Shown: piece after piece, positions 23,823 through 30,865 of the stretch
How the letters are laid out: every line of letters starts with the position of its first letter
Numbering within the stretch: the stretch's first letter is position 1
From: an uncultured Prevotella sp.
GTDB taxonomy: Bacteria > Bacteroidota > Bacteroidia > Bacteroidales > Bacteroidaceae
Assembly: GCA_900551055.1 (NCBI GenBank)
Contig: URUK01000004.1
Span: 1 to 64,000 of the forward strand
Direction: 5' to 3'
DNA length: 64,000 nt
Made by a program: the position numbers and the translations under genes
Notes under the pieces: generated by a model
The model's input: only the letters and a program-made list of their open reading frames with translations
Database searches by the model: none
What the model was told of the DNA's origin: nothing

Positions 23823-24266
23823 CTATTTAAAATCCACATCATCATTTTTCAGTGATGCAATGTTATTGCTGATGAAAAGTATTATACCTATTGATGAAGT
23901 TACAGAGCCGCCGACAACCATAATCGTCTGCATCAAAGATTGCTCAACAATAAATGCGCTGATAATGGCAAAGACAAAGAAAACACACCATAATGTAGCC
24001 ATAACTATGGACGTGGCAAATTTTGCTTTCGGAGCAATGGCTGTAGATGCATACATGGCGAAATAACCTGCCAATCCATAAACAATGAGATGTCCTAAGA
24101 TGACGGTGATACTTATTGTATTCATAAACTCGATGCCCACATAACCGTAATTTATCCATTGGACAACCATTGACACTGCGTATGCAAGAAGGTATGCCAC
24201 GACAGATGCCGGAATTACAGCAATCCATCTTAATATGTCTATTATAGTATAGTGTTTCTTTTCCAT
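23823..24266 (-). CDS. Four-helix membrane protein next to the repressor
   Basis: 147 residues with four membrane helices (IAVIPASVVAYLLAYAVSMV; ISITVILGHLIVYGLAGYFA; FATSIVMATLWCVFFVFAII; GGSVTSSIGIILFI). It is the second gene of the leftward operon behind the repressor, so it would be made in the lysogen. A superinfection-exclusion role is a fair guess from that position, but no family is recognised. Confidence 0.6.
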   Translation of the reverse strand: MEKKHYTIIDILRWIAVIPASVVAYLLAYAVSMVVQWINYGYVGIEFMNTISITVILGHLIVYGLAGYFAMYASTAIAPKAKFATSIVMATLWCVFFVFAIISAFIVEQSLMQTIMVVGGSVTSSIGIILFISNNIASLKNDDVDFK

Positions 24267-24299
24267 GTTCTTTTGATTATTTATTGTTCCACATCTTTA

Positions 24300-24629
24300 T
24301 TATCCTACATTTGCTTTTTCTGAGGCGGCGTTACGCGATATGCCGAGGGCTTTCTCGTAGGCTGCGACTTGACCACGCAGGTAAAGGATTTCGCGGTCTT
24401 TGTCGCTGTCTTCCGCAGCTTTTTGTTCTTTATCAAGCTCTGAACCTTCATAAAAAAAAGAGACTGGAAGTCTTAATACTTTCGCTAATTTTTCTATTGT
24501 ACTGGAACGTACATCAGAGGCGGACAATATTGCATTTATTGATTGCGGAGTTATATTTAGCAACTCTGCAATTTCTTTTTGCGTTTTTCCTGTCTCTAAT
24601 AGCCTTCTTTTTAAAATCTCACCTTTCAT
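24300..24629 (-). CDS. XRE-family phage repressor (CI-like)
   Basis: 109 residues. The N-terminus is a helix-turn-helix (GKTQKEIAELLNITPQSINA, ILSASDVRSSTIEKLAKVLR), the C-terminus an acidic coiled-coil (KEQKAAEDSDKDREILYLRG) likely to make dimers. It is transcribed leftward, opposite to the early region, with three copies of a 14-base operator between the two start points. This is a classic lysogeny switch. There is no peptidase domain, so induction would not be by RecA-type self-cleavage. Confidence 0.82.
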   Translation of the reverse strand: MKGEILKRRLLETGKTQKEIAELLNITPQSINAILSASDVRSSTIEKLAKVLRLPVSFFYEGSELDKEQKAAEDSDKDREILYLRGQVAAYEKALGISRNAASEKANVG

Positions 24630-24641
24630 AAGACAGTAATT
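24628..24641 (+). promoter_or_regulatory. Repressor operator O1
   Basis: ATAAGACAGTAATT; it overlaps the start codon of the repressor gene, suggesting self-control. Confidence 0.65.
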
Positions 24642-24670
24642 TTAGTTATTATGTTAATAATCGTTATAAA

Positions 24671-24684
24671 ATAAGACAATAATT
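24671..24684 (+). promoter_or_regulatory. Repressor operator O2
   Basis: ATAAGACAATAATT, one base different from O1, 43 bases away. Confidence 0.7.
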
Positions 24685-24694
24685 GGATTTATTG

Positions 24695-24713
24695 AATTAT
24701 AGTCTTATCTTTG
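24695..24713 (+). promoter_or_regulatory. Operator O3 overlapping the early rightward promoter
   Basis: AATTATAGTCTTAT (24695-24708) is an inverted copy of the operator. It overlaps the -7 box TATCTTTG (24706-24713); TTG at 24683-24685 is a possible -33. Repressor bound here would block the early promoter. Confidence 0.75.
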
Positions 24714-24747
24714 CAAAGTCATAACAATGTTATCGTTTCGCACGGAT

Positions 24748-24769
24748 TTCTCTCTAATCTGCAAAATTA
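24748..24769 (-). repeat. Right copy of the 22-bp inverted repeat
   Basis: TTCTCTCTAATCTGCAAAAT plus TA; inverted partner of 23576-23597 with one mismatch. It lies just downstream of the early promoter, so it is in the 5' leader of the early transcript. Confidence 0.8.
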
Positions 24770-24907
24770 GGGAAAAAAGTTGACTTAAACAAGAGATTAG
24801 AGATAAAAAAGGCGAGGCCAGATAAGACGGATAGGACCAATGAGGCGGATAAGCCAAATTCACGCTTGTTGGTGCGTCGCTTTACAAACATAGAGATTAA
24901 AAGGAAA

Positions 24908-25159
24908 ATGGAAAGATTGAAGGACTTTGAGATGGACGCGCCGGGAATAACGGTGTCGCCGGTGGTAAGGAAAGTATCGATTTCGGAGACGCTGGACGCG
25001 ATGGAGCCGGGGACGACGGCGCGCTTCACCGTGAGACAGATGAACCTGCAGAGCGTGAGAAGCATAATAAGCCGGAGGAACCTGGCGGCGGGACGGACGG
25101 TGTTCGTGCTGACGGGCTACAACAACGGCGAGGTGTTTGACGTGACGAGGAAAGAGTGA
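24908..25159 (+). CDS. Small early protein, unknown
   Basis: 83 residues (MERLKDFEMDAPGITVSPVV...). Part of it, TTARFTVRQMNLQSVRSIIS, followed by RRNLAAGRTVFVLTG, suggests a small beta-alpha DNA- or protein-binding fold, but no family is recognised. As the first gene behind the repressed early promoter it may be a regulator such as an anti-repressor or Cro-like factor. Confidence 0.6.
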   Translation: MERLKDFEMDAPGITVSPVVRKVSISETLDAMEPGTTARFTVRQMNLQSVRSIISRRNLAAGRTVFVLTGYNNGEVFDVTRKE

Positions 25160-25163
25160 AGAT

Positions 25164-25192
25164 GCCCCACCCAACCTCCCCGAGGGAAGGAG
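25164..25192. repeat. GC-rich palindromic repeat (intergenic)
   Basis: CCCCACCCAACCTCCCCGAG plus GGAAGGAG after the stop of the early gene; followed by GGGAGNNCT and AATAAGGCT type 9-base tracts (25205-25285). Confidence 0.75.
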
Positions 25193-25298
25193 TTAAGAAT
25201 TAACAATTATAGGAGGAATGGGAGAACTGGGAGAGTTGGGATAGGGCAAATGGGACAAATAAGGCTAATATGTAATAGGACAAACAGGAGGAAAGATT

Positions 25299-25514
25299 AT
25301 GGTGACAGCGACAGAGCCGCAGGTGGCGGACACGGCGAAATACAGTACGAAGGAGGCATACGAGGCTTTGGGCGTAAGCCGGAGCGCGTTTGCGGAGTAT
25401 GTGGCGAAAGGCTTGATAAAGTACGGCGAGCGGCGGACGGTGAAAGACCGCATGGGCAGGCCGAGGAAGTTCTTTACAGGCAGGGCGATAAAGATGCTGT
25501 GGAGAACCTTGTGA
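25299..25514 (+). CDS. Excisionase-like helix-turn-helix protein
   Basis: 71 residues. STKEAYEALGVSRSAFAEYV, then AKGLIKYGERR and RKFFTGRAIKML, has the layout of winged-helix excisionase/MerR-type domains (helix, turn, helix, then a basic wing). Located early and near the repressor, it could be the directionality factor for the integrase or an early regulator. The integrase is about 22 kb away, so direct pairing is not shown. Confidence 0.65.
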   Translation: MVTATEPQVADTAKYSTKEAYEALGVSRSAFAEYVAKGLIKYGERRTVKDRMGRPRKFFTGRAIKMLWRTL

Positions 25515-25699
25515 TAATTCACAACTGGGAGAGCTGGGAGAACCGAGAGGACTGGGAGAGCCGGAAGTGGTTGTGAATTATGAGTTGAAAATAATGTGCG
25601 ATAGGTGCAGGGACGGCTGACGGCCGGCAACACGCAGCGAGAGCGGCTGCACCACTATTCAAATTAAAAATTAACAATGAAAAATTAAAAATCATTGTT

Positions 25700-25990
25700 T
25701 CGTTCTTTGACATATTGGAACATTAAAGGCTGAAATAAAATCCCGGCAAGGCACGGCGTGAACACATACCGCATTGTTGTTGTCGGGCGTGCGTCCCATA
25801 TATTACGTATGGGATGAGCGTATTGAAGCGAACTTACGATGTGGATGCTAAAGGCAGCGAAGTCTTGACGCTATAAAGATGTGGGGACAGGCGGCCACGG
25901 TCTGCTGACGCATTCACAGGACATCATATCCCCTGCAAGAGGCGCGACGCCGCCAATCGGATTGGCGCAGGGGAACGAAATTAATTAATA
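25700..25990 (+). ncRNA. Candidate structured RNA 1
   Basis: A gene-free stretch with strong potential stems: CCCATA/TATGGG around position 25800, GGCACG/CGTGC, and a nested element near the end where TCCCCTGC pairs with GCAGGGGA around the inner hairpin CGCCAAT/ATTGGCG. It starts near TTCTTTGACATATTGG, a possible -33 region. It ends just before the small gene at 25996, so it may be a long regulatory leader. No known RNA family is recognised. Confidence 0.4.
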
Positions 25991-25995
25991 GATTT

Positions 25996-26226
25996 ATGAA
26001 AAAGATTGCATTATTATTGTTCGGCAGGTATATCAGGAAAAAAGCGTACATTTATTCAGGTCCATCCATAACCAAAGCCGAGGAAATGTACGGTTGGATT
26101 ACGGGTGCACCTGTAAGACTATGGCATACACGACTGTGGTGCGCGCGATACAGCCATTCTTATAAAAAGCTGTACGAGTGGCTCATTCGCCCGTCAGAAG
26201 ACGGCGCAGCTCTTCGTAAGCAGTAG
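25996..26226 (+). CDS. Small protein, unknown
   Basis: 76 residues, basic and aromatic (MKKIALLLFGRYIRKKAYIY). It follows the candidate structured RNA and overlaps the convergent 64-residue gene by 44 bases. No family is recognised; either of the two overlapping frames may be real, though this one has a plausible start after ATTAATTAATAG. Confidence 0.4.
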   Translation: MKKIALLLFGRYIRKKAYIYSGPSITKAEEMYGWITGAPVRLWHTRLWCARYSHSYKKLYEWLIRPSEDGAALRKQ

Positions 26227-26377
26227 CGGTTTCAACTACAAGCTGCAAGCCGTTATTGTCTTTTACGGTCAGGTGTACGGAAGCACCGTCAGTTTCAGGC
26301 AATACTTCATAGATGTGTGCTGTGTTTAACAATATCTCACAACCACTATTGTCTGTTATTTCAATGAATTTACTCAT
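26183..26377 (-). CDS. Small protein, unknown (leftward)
   Basis: 64 residues (MSKFIEITDNSGCEILLNTA, HIYEVLPETDGASVHLTVKD). The strand-turn-strand pattern is typical of small Bacteroidota proteins that read like one beta-sheet domain. A minus-strand -7 box TACTTTTG lies at 26405-26412, 28 bases before the start, which supports expression. It is the only leftward gene in the early region. Confidence 0.6.
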   Translation of the reverse strand: MSKFIEITDNSGCEILLNTAHIYEVLPETDGASVHLTVKDNNGLQLVVETATAYEELRRLLTGE

Positions 26378-26404
26378 ATTTATATTATTTTAGATGTGGC
26401 ATTG

Positions 26405-26412
26405 CAAAAGTA
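26405..26412 (-). promoter_or_regulatory. -7 box of the 64-residue gene
   Basis: Minus strand TACTTTTG, fits TAnnTTTG. Confidence 0.6.
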
Positions 26413-27034
26413 ACAAAATTCGGGCACGTTGCAAGACTTTTGATTTTAGATGTGGCAATTTAATTTCATAAACAGTGTGCCATCCCGTGCTGCACGAGTT
26501 TTTGAATGTTTCACTTGGTGCTGCCCTTCGATGGGAGCACGGGAACTATCTTATTAGTGGAAGACGATAGTATCAATGAGCATTGGAAATCTTATACGAT
26601 GTGATGAGAACGTAATACTACATTAACGGTTTGACCGTGCCTACTGTGAAGTCCGCGCGGCCTTTTGCATGGACACTTTTTTCAAATGTCATTTTAATAG
26701 TGTTTTTTCACGATTAGTTAATCAGGCCGCCCATGCCGGGAGGCACGGCGGCTTTTCCGAAGGTCATAATAAGACAACATATAGAGTTCTGCGAGCAAAA
26801 CGTAGGAGACGCCCCTCCGTTAAGGATTGAACGCCTCGGGGCGGAGGGGCTTTTACAATGAACGACCAAAACCCCGACACAACAGGCGCAGGGAAAGCTG
26901 ACGACTTGCATCCCGTAGCGAGAACGGCTGCGCCACGACATTGTACTTCAATGTTTCAAAGAGCTAATACATCCGGCTTGCCCATTCGTGAGAACCGGCA
27001 AGCCTTTTCACCGGAAACAAAAAACACAAGATAT
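26413..27034 (+). ncRNA. Gene-free region with serial hairpins (candidate structured RNA 2)
   Basis: About 620 bases with no convincing gene. It contains the 9-base inverted repeat TCCCGTGCT/AGCACGGGA (about 26484-26550) and three terminator-type hairpins in a row, each with TTTT: GCCGCC/GGCGGC (26726-26756), GCCCCTCCG/CGGAGGGGC (26811-26854) and GGCTTGCC/GGCAAGCC (26975-27008). Several terminators in series suggest processive antitermination control or small RNAs. A frame opening at 26858 is judged to be untranslated up to 27035. Confidence 0.45.
26811..26854 (+). terminator. Terminator-type hairpin
   Basis: Perfect 9-bp stem GCCCCTCCG/CGGAGGGGC with TTTTA after it; strongest of the three in this gap. 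Confidence 0.6.
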
Positions 27035-27184
27035 ATGAAGAAGCTATCAATCGCGCTGCTTGCGCTGACTACGGTGCAGGCGGCAATGACCGGCGAAGGC
27101 ACGGCCTTAATAGTGGCGTTCGTGCTGTTCTGTCACACGTGCGGAAAGGACGTGGAAAGGATATGGAACAAGTATTTCAACTGA
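27035..27184 (+). CDS. Very small membrane protein
   Basis: 49 residues with one membrane helix pair (LSIALLALTTVQAAMTG; ALIVAFVLFCHTCG) and a basic end (DVERIWNKYFN). It precedes recT by 15 bases and is probably in its operon. No family is recognised. Confidence 0.5.
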   Translation: MKKLSIALLALTTVQAAMTGEGTALIVAFVLFCHTCGKDVERIWNKYFN

Positions 27185-27199
27185 TAAAATTGACAGATT

Positions 27200-28153
27200 A
27201 TGAACAATCAAGAAACATTGAACCAAGCAAAGGCCATCCAGTCGTTGAAAGCGACGGAGGTCGTGAGAAACGACTACGTGCGCCAGCAGTTCATCAACGT
27301 GTACAACGCCATTTGGAAGGAAGGCGGCGAGGGGGCGTATGAACGCGAGGCGATGTACTTCAACAACCAGCTAAGGGACAACGAGAAACTGCGCAAGTGT
27401 ACGGGCATGTCGGTGTTCTTCGCGTTCATCGACCTTGCAGTGCGCGGCCTGACGTTGGAACCGGGCGCGCAGGCGTTGTGCTACCTGCTGCCGCGTAACT
27501 ATTGCACCGGCAAGAACGCACAGGGACAGAACCTCTACGAGACACGCTGCAACCTCACCATATCAGGATATGGCGAACTGGTATTGAGGGCGAAGGCCGG
27601 GCAGATACAGTATGCAGACAACCCTGTGATAGTGTACGAGGGCGACGAGTTCTCGTTCGGCGAGAAGGACGGAAGGAAGTACGTGAACTACTGTTGCAAG
27701 ATACCGAGGCAGTCCGACCGCATCATAGCCTGTTTCCTGAAGATTACGCGGCCTGACGGCTCGGTGGACTACAGCGTGATGACGGAGACGGACTGGAAAC
27801 GCCTTTCAGACTTCTCGGGCAAGGCCAACAGGTATTGGGACAACGACGCCCACAAATACGTCGAGAACCCAAACCAGCTATACTCCTCCGCCGACGGCCA
27901 GATAGACACCGGCTTCCTGAAAGCCAAGTGCATCAAGCATGCCTTCAAGACTTACCCGAAGATAGCCATAGGCAAGGGCACGCAGCTTGAGAGCGATGTG
28001 ATAGACCAGCCGCAGCAGGACTTCGACCCGTACGGTGGAATGGCCGACGGCACGGCCCAGGCACCGCAACCGAATGAGGCGCAGACATTCGCACCGCCGC
28101 AGGACATGTCGGCAGGGGTGAAGGTTGAGAGTTCGGGAGACGACGCTTTTTAA
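27200..28153 (+). CDS. recT: RecT-family single-strand annealing protein
   Basis: 317 residues. RecT proteins bind single-stranded DNA left by a partner exonuclease and anneal it to complementary DNA. Family features seen: MSVFFAFIDLAVRGLTLEPG, then CNLTISGYGELVLRAKAGQI, and TGFLKAKCIKHAFKTYPKIA. The tail after about 270 is disordered and Gln/Pro-rich, as usual. The exonuclease is two genes downstream (29482), so this is a RecET-type recombination pair for replication or repair. Confidence 0.9.
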   Translation: MNNQETLNQAKAIQSLKATEVVRNDYVRQQFINVYNAIWKEGGEGAYEREAMYFNNQLRDNEKLRKCTGMSVFFAFIDLAVRGLTLEPGAQALCYLLPRNYCTGKNAQGQNLYETRCNLTISGYGELVLRAKAGQIQYADNPVIVYEGDEFSFGEKDGRKYVNYCCKIPRQSDRIIACFLKITRPDGSVDYSVMTETDWKRLSDFSGKANRYWDNDAHKYVENPNQLYSSADGQIDTGFLKAKCIKHAFKTYPKIAIGKGTQLESDVIDQPQQDFDPYGGMADGTAQAPQPNEAQTFAPPQDMSAGVKVESSGDDAF

Positions 28154-28161
28154 AATCCCAA

Positions 28162-28191
28162 AGCCCCTCCCGGCCTCCCCGATGGGAGGAA
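28162..28191. repeat. GC-rich palindromic repeat (intergenic)
   Basis: AGCCCCTCCCGGCCTCCCCG plus ATGGGAGGAAG after recT, followed by a GGGAGNNCT tract and by tandem GTGAATTATAAATT units (28245-28280). Confidence 0.75.
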
Positions 28192-28285
28192 GCTGACGGG
28201 AGGACTGGGAGTGCTGGGAGAACTGTGAAAGTAGGAAGGGAATTGTGAATTATAAATTGTGAATTATAAATTGTGAATTGAAATT

Positions 28286-29479
28286 ATGAGTAACGAGATT
28301 ACGATAATACGGCCGGAGAACATGAGGGAAATAATGCAGGCCGCCCCACAATGTTACGAGCTGAACAGGACGTCGCGCGACAACTGCGTTAACTTCGGGC
28401 AAAACATACTCCATGCGATACATCAGCAGGGAATGGACGACGAGCTTGACAAGCAGGCGGCGGCGTTCATCGAGAAGGCACGGCGTACGGTGAAGGTGAT
28501 GAACGAGCGCCGTTCGCCGGTGACCAAGCTGTTCGACCAGGTACGCGCGGCGTACACTGCGGTGGAGAACGAGATAGACCCGGCCAAGACAGGGACAATC
28601 GGTTACCAGCTTCAGCAGCTGCGCAACCAGTACGCCGCAAAGAAGCGCGCCGAGGAAGAGAAAAGGTTGCGCGAGGAAATGGCACGCCGTCAGGCGGAAG
28701 AGGCTGCACACAAGTTCCGTATGGACGTGGAGGACGATTTCAAGCAGAAGTTCCAAGACTTGGTAAATTCCACGCTCAACAAGATAACCGAGGTTGACAA
28801 CAACCTGACGCTCGAAAACTACGACAACTCATTGGCCTTGCTCCGCTCGATTAAGGCTACCACAGAGGATTGCGTTCCTGCATGGATTGAAACGCTGCAC
28901 ACCTCGCGTCTTATACCGATGGGCATTAAGGTGGCCGACGTGGAAAAGGAAATCAAGCAGAAACTCTGCAAGCAGTTCTGCGACCAGTATCTATCCGAAG
29001 TGGGCGATACGGTGGACTACACCATAGACCGCCTCCCCTCCAAGAAAGCCAACCTTGAACGAATGGCAAAGGCCGACGCAGAGGAAGCGGCGCGCATCAA
29101 AGCCGAAATGGAAGCGCGGCAGAAAGCCGAGGCGGAACGGATGGAGCAGGAACGCGCCGCACGCGAGGCCGAAGAAAAGCGCAAGGCCGAAATGGAGCGA
29201 GGTGCGGCTGAAATGAAGTCGCTCTTCGACGGGCAGGCGGCGTTCGCCGGTTACCAGCCGAAAACAAAGGTGACTAAGAAAATAAACCTGCTCAACCCGG
29301 AGGGAATCATGCCGATACTCTCGCTGTGGTGGAGCAAGGAGGGCTGCACGCTCACCGTCGAGGAGCTGGCCAAGATTTTCAAGAAGCAAATCTCATTCTG
29401 CGAGAAGCTCGCCAACAAGGAAGACATCTTCGTCAGAAATGAGAGCGTGGAATATGTGGACGAAGTTAAGGCAAAATAA
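28286..29479 (+). CDS. Coiled-coil protein between RecT and exonuclease
   Basis: 397 residues. Two long charged coiled-coil stretches are evident, around 115-140 (KKRAEEEKRLREEMARRQAE) and 260-310 (EARQKAEAERMEQERAAREA). It stands between recT and the exonuclease gene, which begins 2 bases after it, so it is probably part of the recombination complex, perhaps bridging the two. No enzymatic motif is seen. Confidence 0.68.
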   Translation: MSNEITIIRPENMREIMQAAPQCYELNRTSRDNCVNFGQNILHAIHQQGMDDELDKQAAAFIEKARRTVKVMNERRSPVTKLFDQVRAAYTAVENEIDPAKTGTIGYQLQQLRNQYAAKKRAEEEKRLREEMARRQAEEAAHKFRMDVEDDFKQKFQDLVNSTLNKITEVDNNLTLENYDNSLALLRSIKATTEDCVPAWIETLHTSRLIPMGIKVADVEKEIKQKLCKQFCDQYLSEVGDTVDYTIDRLPSKKANLERMAKADAEEAARIKAEMEARQKAEAERMEQERAAREAEEKRKAEMERGAAEMKSLFDGQAAFAGYQPKTKVTKKINLLNPEGIMPILSLWWSKEGCTLTVEELAKIFKKQISFCEKLANKEDIFVRNESVEYVDEVKAK

Positions 29480-29481
29480 TC

Positions 29482-30153
29482 ATGGCTAATCACAATCCCG
29501 ATGAATACTATAACAGAACGGAGGTGTCGAACTCCGACCTCACGGCCTTGCGTGACATCCTCCACCCTCGCCCACAATTCGGCGACCGCGAGGCTGCGTT
29601 CCGCTTCGGCACACTGGTGGACGCAATCATCACCGAACCGGCACGGGTGGACTACTACCGCTACACGGTGGACGACGTGCAATACACCGACGACGAGTTT
29701 CTTCACGCAAAGGAAATGCAACGCTCGCTCCGCATGGAGGCACGCCACGACCCCTTTCTTGCCAAGGTGCTGGAGCTGGCGGACACGCAACGTTTCATGG
29801 TGAACCACGGTCAGGAGTTCACCTATTGTGAATACCCGTTCCACTTAGACACGCGCTGCAAGTGGGACTGGTACTTGACGGCTTTCGGTTTCGGCGGCGA
29901 CTTGAAAACCACCTTCGCCAGCTCGAAGCAGGAATTCGACGAGGCGGTGGACTTCTTCGATTGGGACCGCAGCCGCGCATGGTACATGGACATCGCTCAC
30001 AGTGACCGCGACTTCATTTACGCAATATCGAAGAAGAACTGCAAGGTGTTCAAGAAGTTCATCAACCGTGGCGATGAGATATATAACCGTGGCAGGGAAA
30101 AGTATGAGGAACTGGCGTTTCAGTGGTGGCTGCTGTCGATGAATAAGTCATAA
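29482..30153 (+). CDS. PDDEXK-type exonuclease (RecE-like)
   Basis: 223 residues. The active site of the PDDEXK nuclease fold is visible: FRFGTLVDAIIT early, then RCKWDWYLTAFGFGGDLKTT with Asp and Lys of the D-...-DLKT motif, and SRAWYMDIAHSDRDFIYAIS. These enzymes chew back double-stranded DNA ends to give the single strands RecT binds. The gene starts 2 bases after the coiled-coil gene. Confidence 0.82.
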   Translation: MANHNPDEYYNRTEVSNSDLTALRDILHPRPQFGDREAAFRFGTLVDAIITEPARVDYYRYTVDDVQYTDDEFLHAKEMQRSLRMEARHDPFLAKVLELADTQRFMVNHGQEFTYCEYPFHLDTRCKWDWYLTAFGFGGDLKTTFASSKQEFDEAVDFFDWDRSRAWYMDIAHSDRDFIYAISKKNCKVFKKFINRGDEIYNRGREKYEELAFQWWLLSMNKS

Positions 30154-30198
30154 TAGGGAGGACGGGGAGTGCTGGGAGTACTGAGATAATTGACAGTT

Positions 30199-30636
30199 AT
30201 GGATATTTATTGCCGGGTGACGGATTACGGCCTTGTGCCGGTGTATGACAGCGACCTCGACATGAAGAAGAGGCTGAAGGTTGGGTCTACGGTACGCTGC
30301 CGTGTGACGCTGCCGCGCAACTACGGGTTTCACAAGAAATTCTTTGCGCTCGTAAGGCTGACATACGACAACCTGCCCCTTCCGCTCGTCGAGCGGTGGA
30401 ACATCCACAGTACGGACGACATGCTGCGCCGCTTCAAGCGCGACCTCGGATATTACACGTCGAGGACGAACGACCGGGGCGAGCGCGAGATTGAGTACCG
30501 CAGCATATCGTTCGCGGCAATGGACGCGGAAGAGTTCGAGCGGTTCTACAACGACTGCGTGAACCTTGTGCTTTACACTTACATACGAGGACTTGACCGC
30601 GAGGACTTGGAAGAAGAAGTTGAACGTTTCAAATGA
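30199..30636 (+). CDS. DUF1367-like phage protein
   Basis: 145 residues. LKVGSTVRCRVTLPRNYGFH followed by KKFFALVRLTYDN is the typical DUF1367 pattern found in many phage recombination regions. The biochemical role is unknown. It is placed between the exonuclease and the helicase. The ATG at 30199 is preferred over a TTG at 30190. Confidence 0.75.
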   Translation: MDIYCRVTDYGLVPVYDSDLDMKKRLKVGSTVRCRVTLPRNYGFHKKFFALVRLTYDNLPLPLVERWNIHSTDDMLRRFKRDLGYYTSRTNDRGEREIEYRSISFAAMDAEEFERFYNDCVNLVLYTYIRGLDREDLEEEVERFK

Positions 30637-30643
30637 ACAGATT

Positions 30644-30865
30644 ATGAAAGCAAAAGTAGGACAATGCTATTACGCGCCTCGTGGACGCGCTTTCCGCATA
30701 TACAGATACGTCCATGTTATGGCTTCATGTACTATGGCTGTGCCTGTAGACAACGAGCCGCTATACCGTGACCGCGAAGAGGCGCGCAGGAGGGTTTACG
30801 AGTTGAACGGATGGATTTCTAAAAATAAACAAGATGCAAACACTGAAACATCACCTGCGCGTTGA
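30644..30865 (+). CDS. Small protein, unknown
   Basis: 73 residues (MKAKVGQCYYAPRGRAFRIY), compact and basic, ending in a charged helix. Its end overlaps the helicase start by 32 bases, so translation is probably coupled. No family is recognised. Confidence 0.6.
   Translation: MKAKVGQCYYAPRGRAFRIYRYVHVMASCTMAVPVDNEPLYRDREEARRRVYELNGWISKNKQDANTETSPAR

Noticed and set aside
26858..27034. Upstream in-frame extension of the 49-residue membrane protein
   Set aside because: The extension crosses a terminator hairpin and reads as low-quality peptide; the ATG at 27035 starts with a normal membrane helix.
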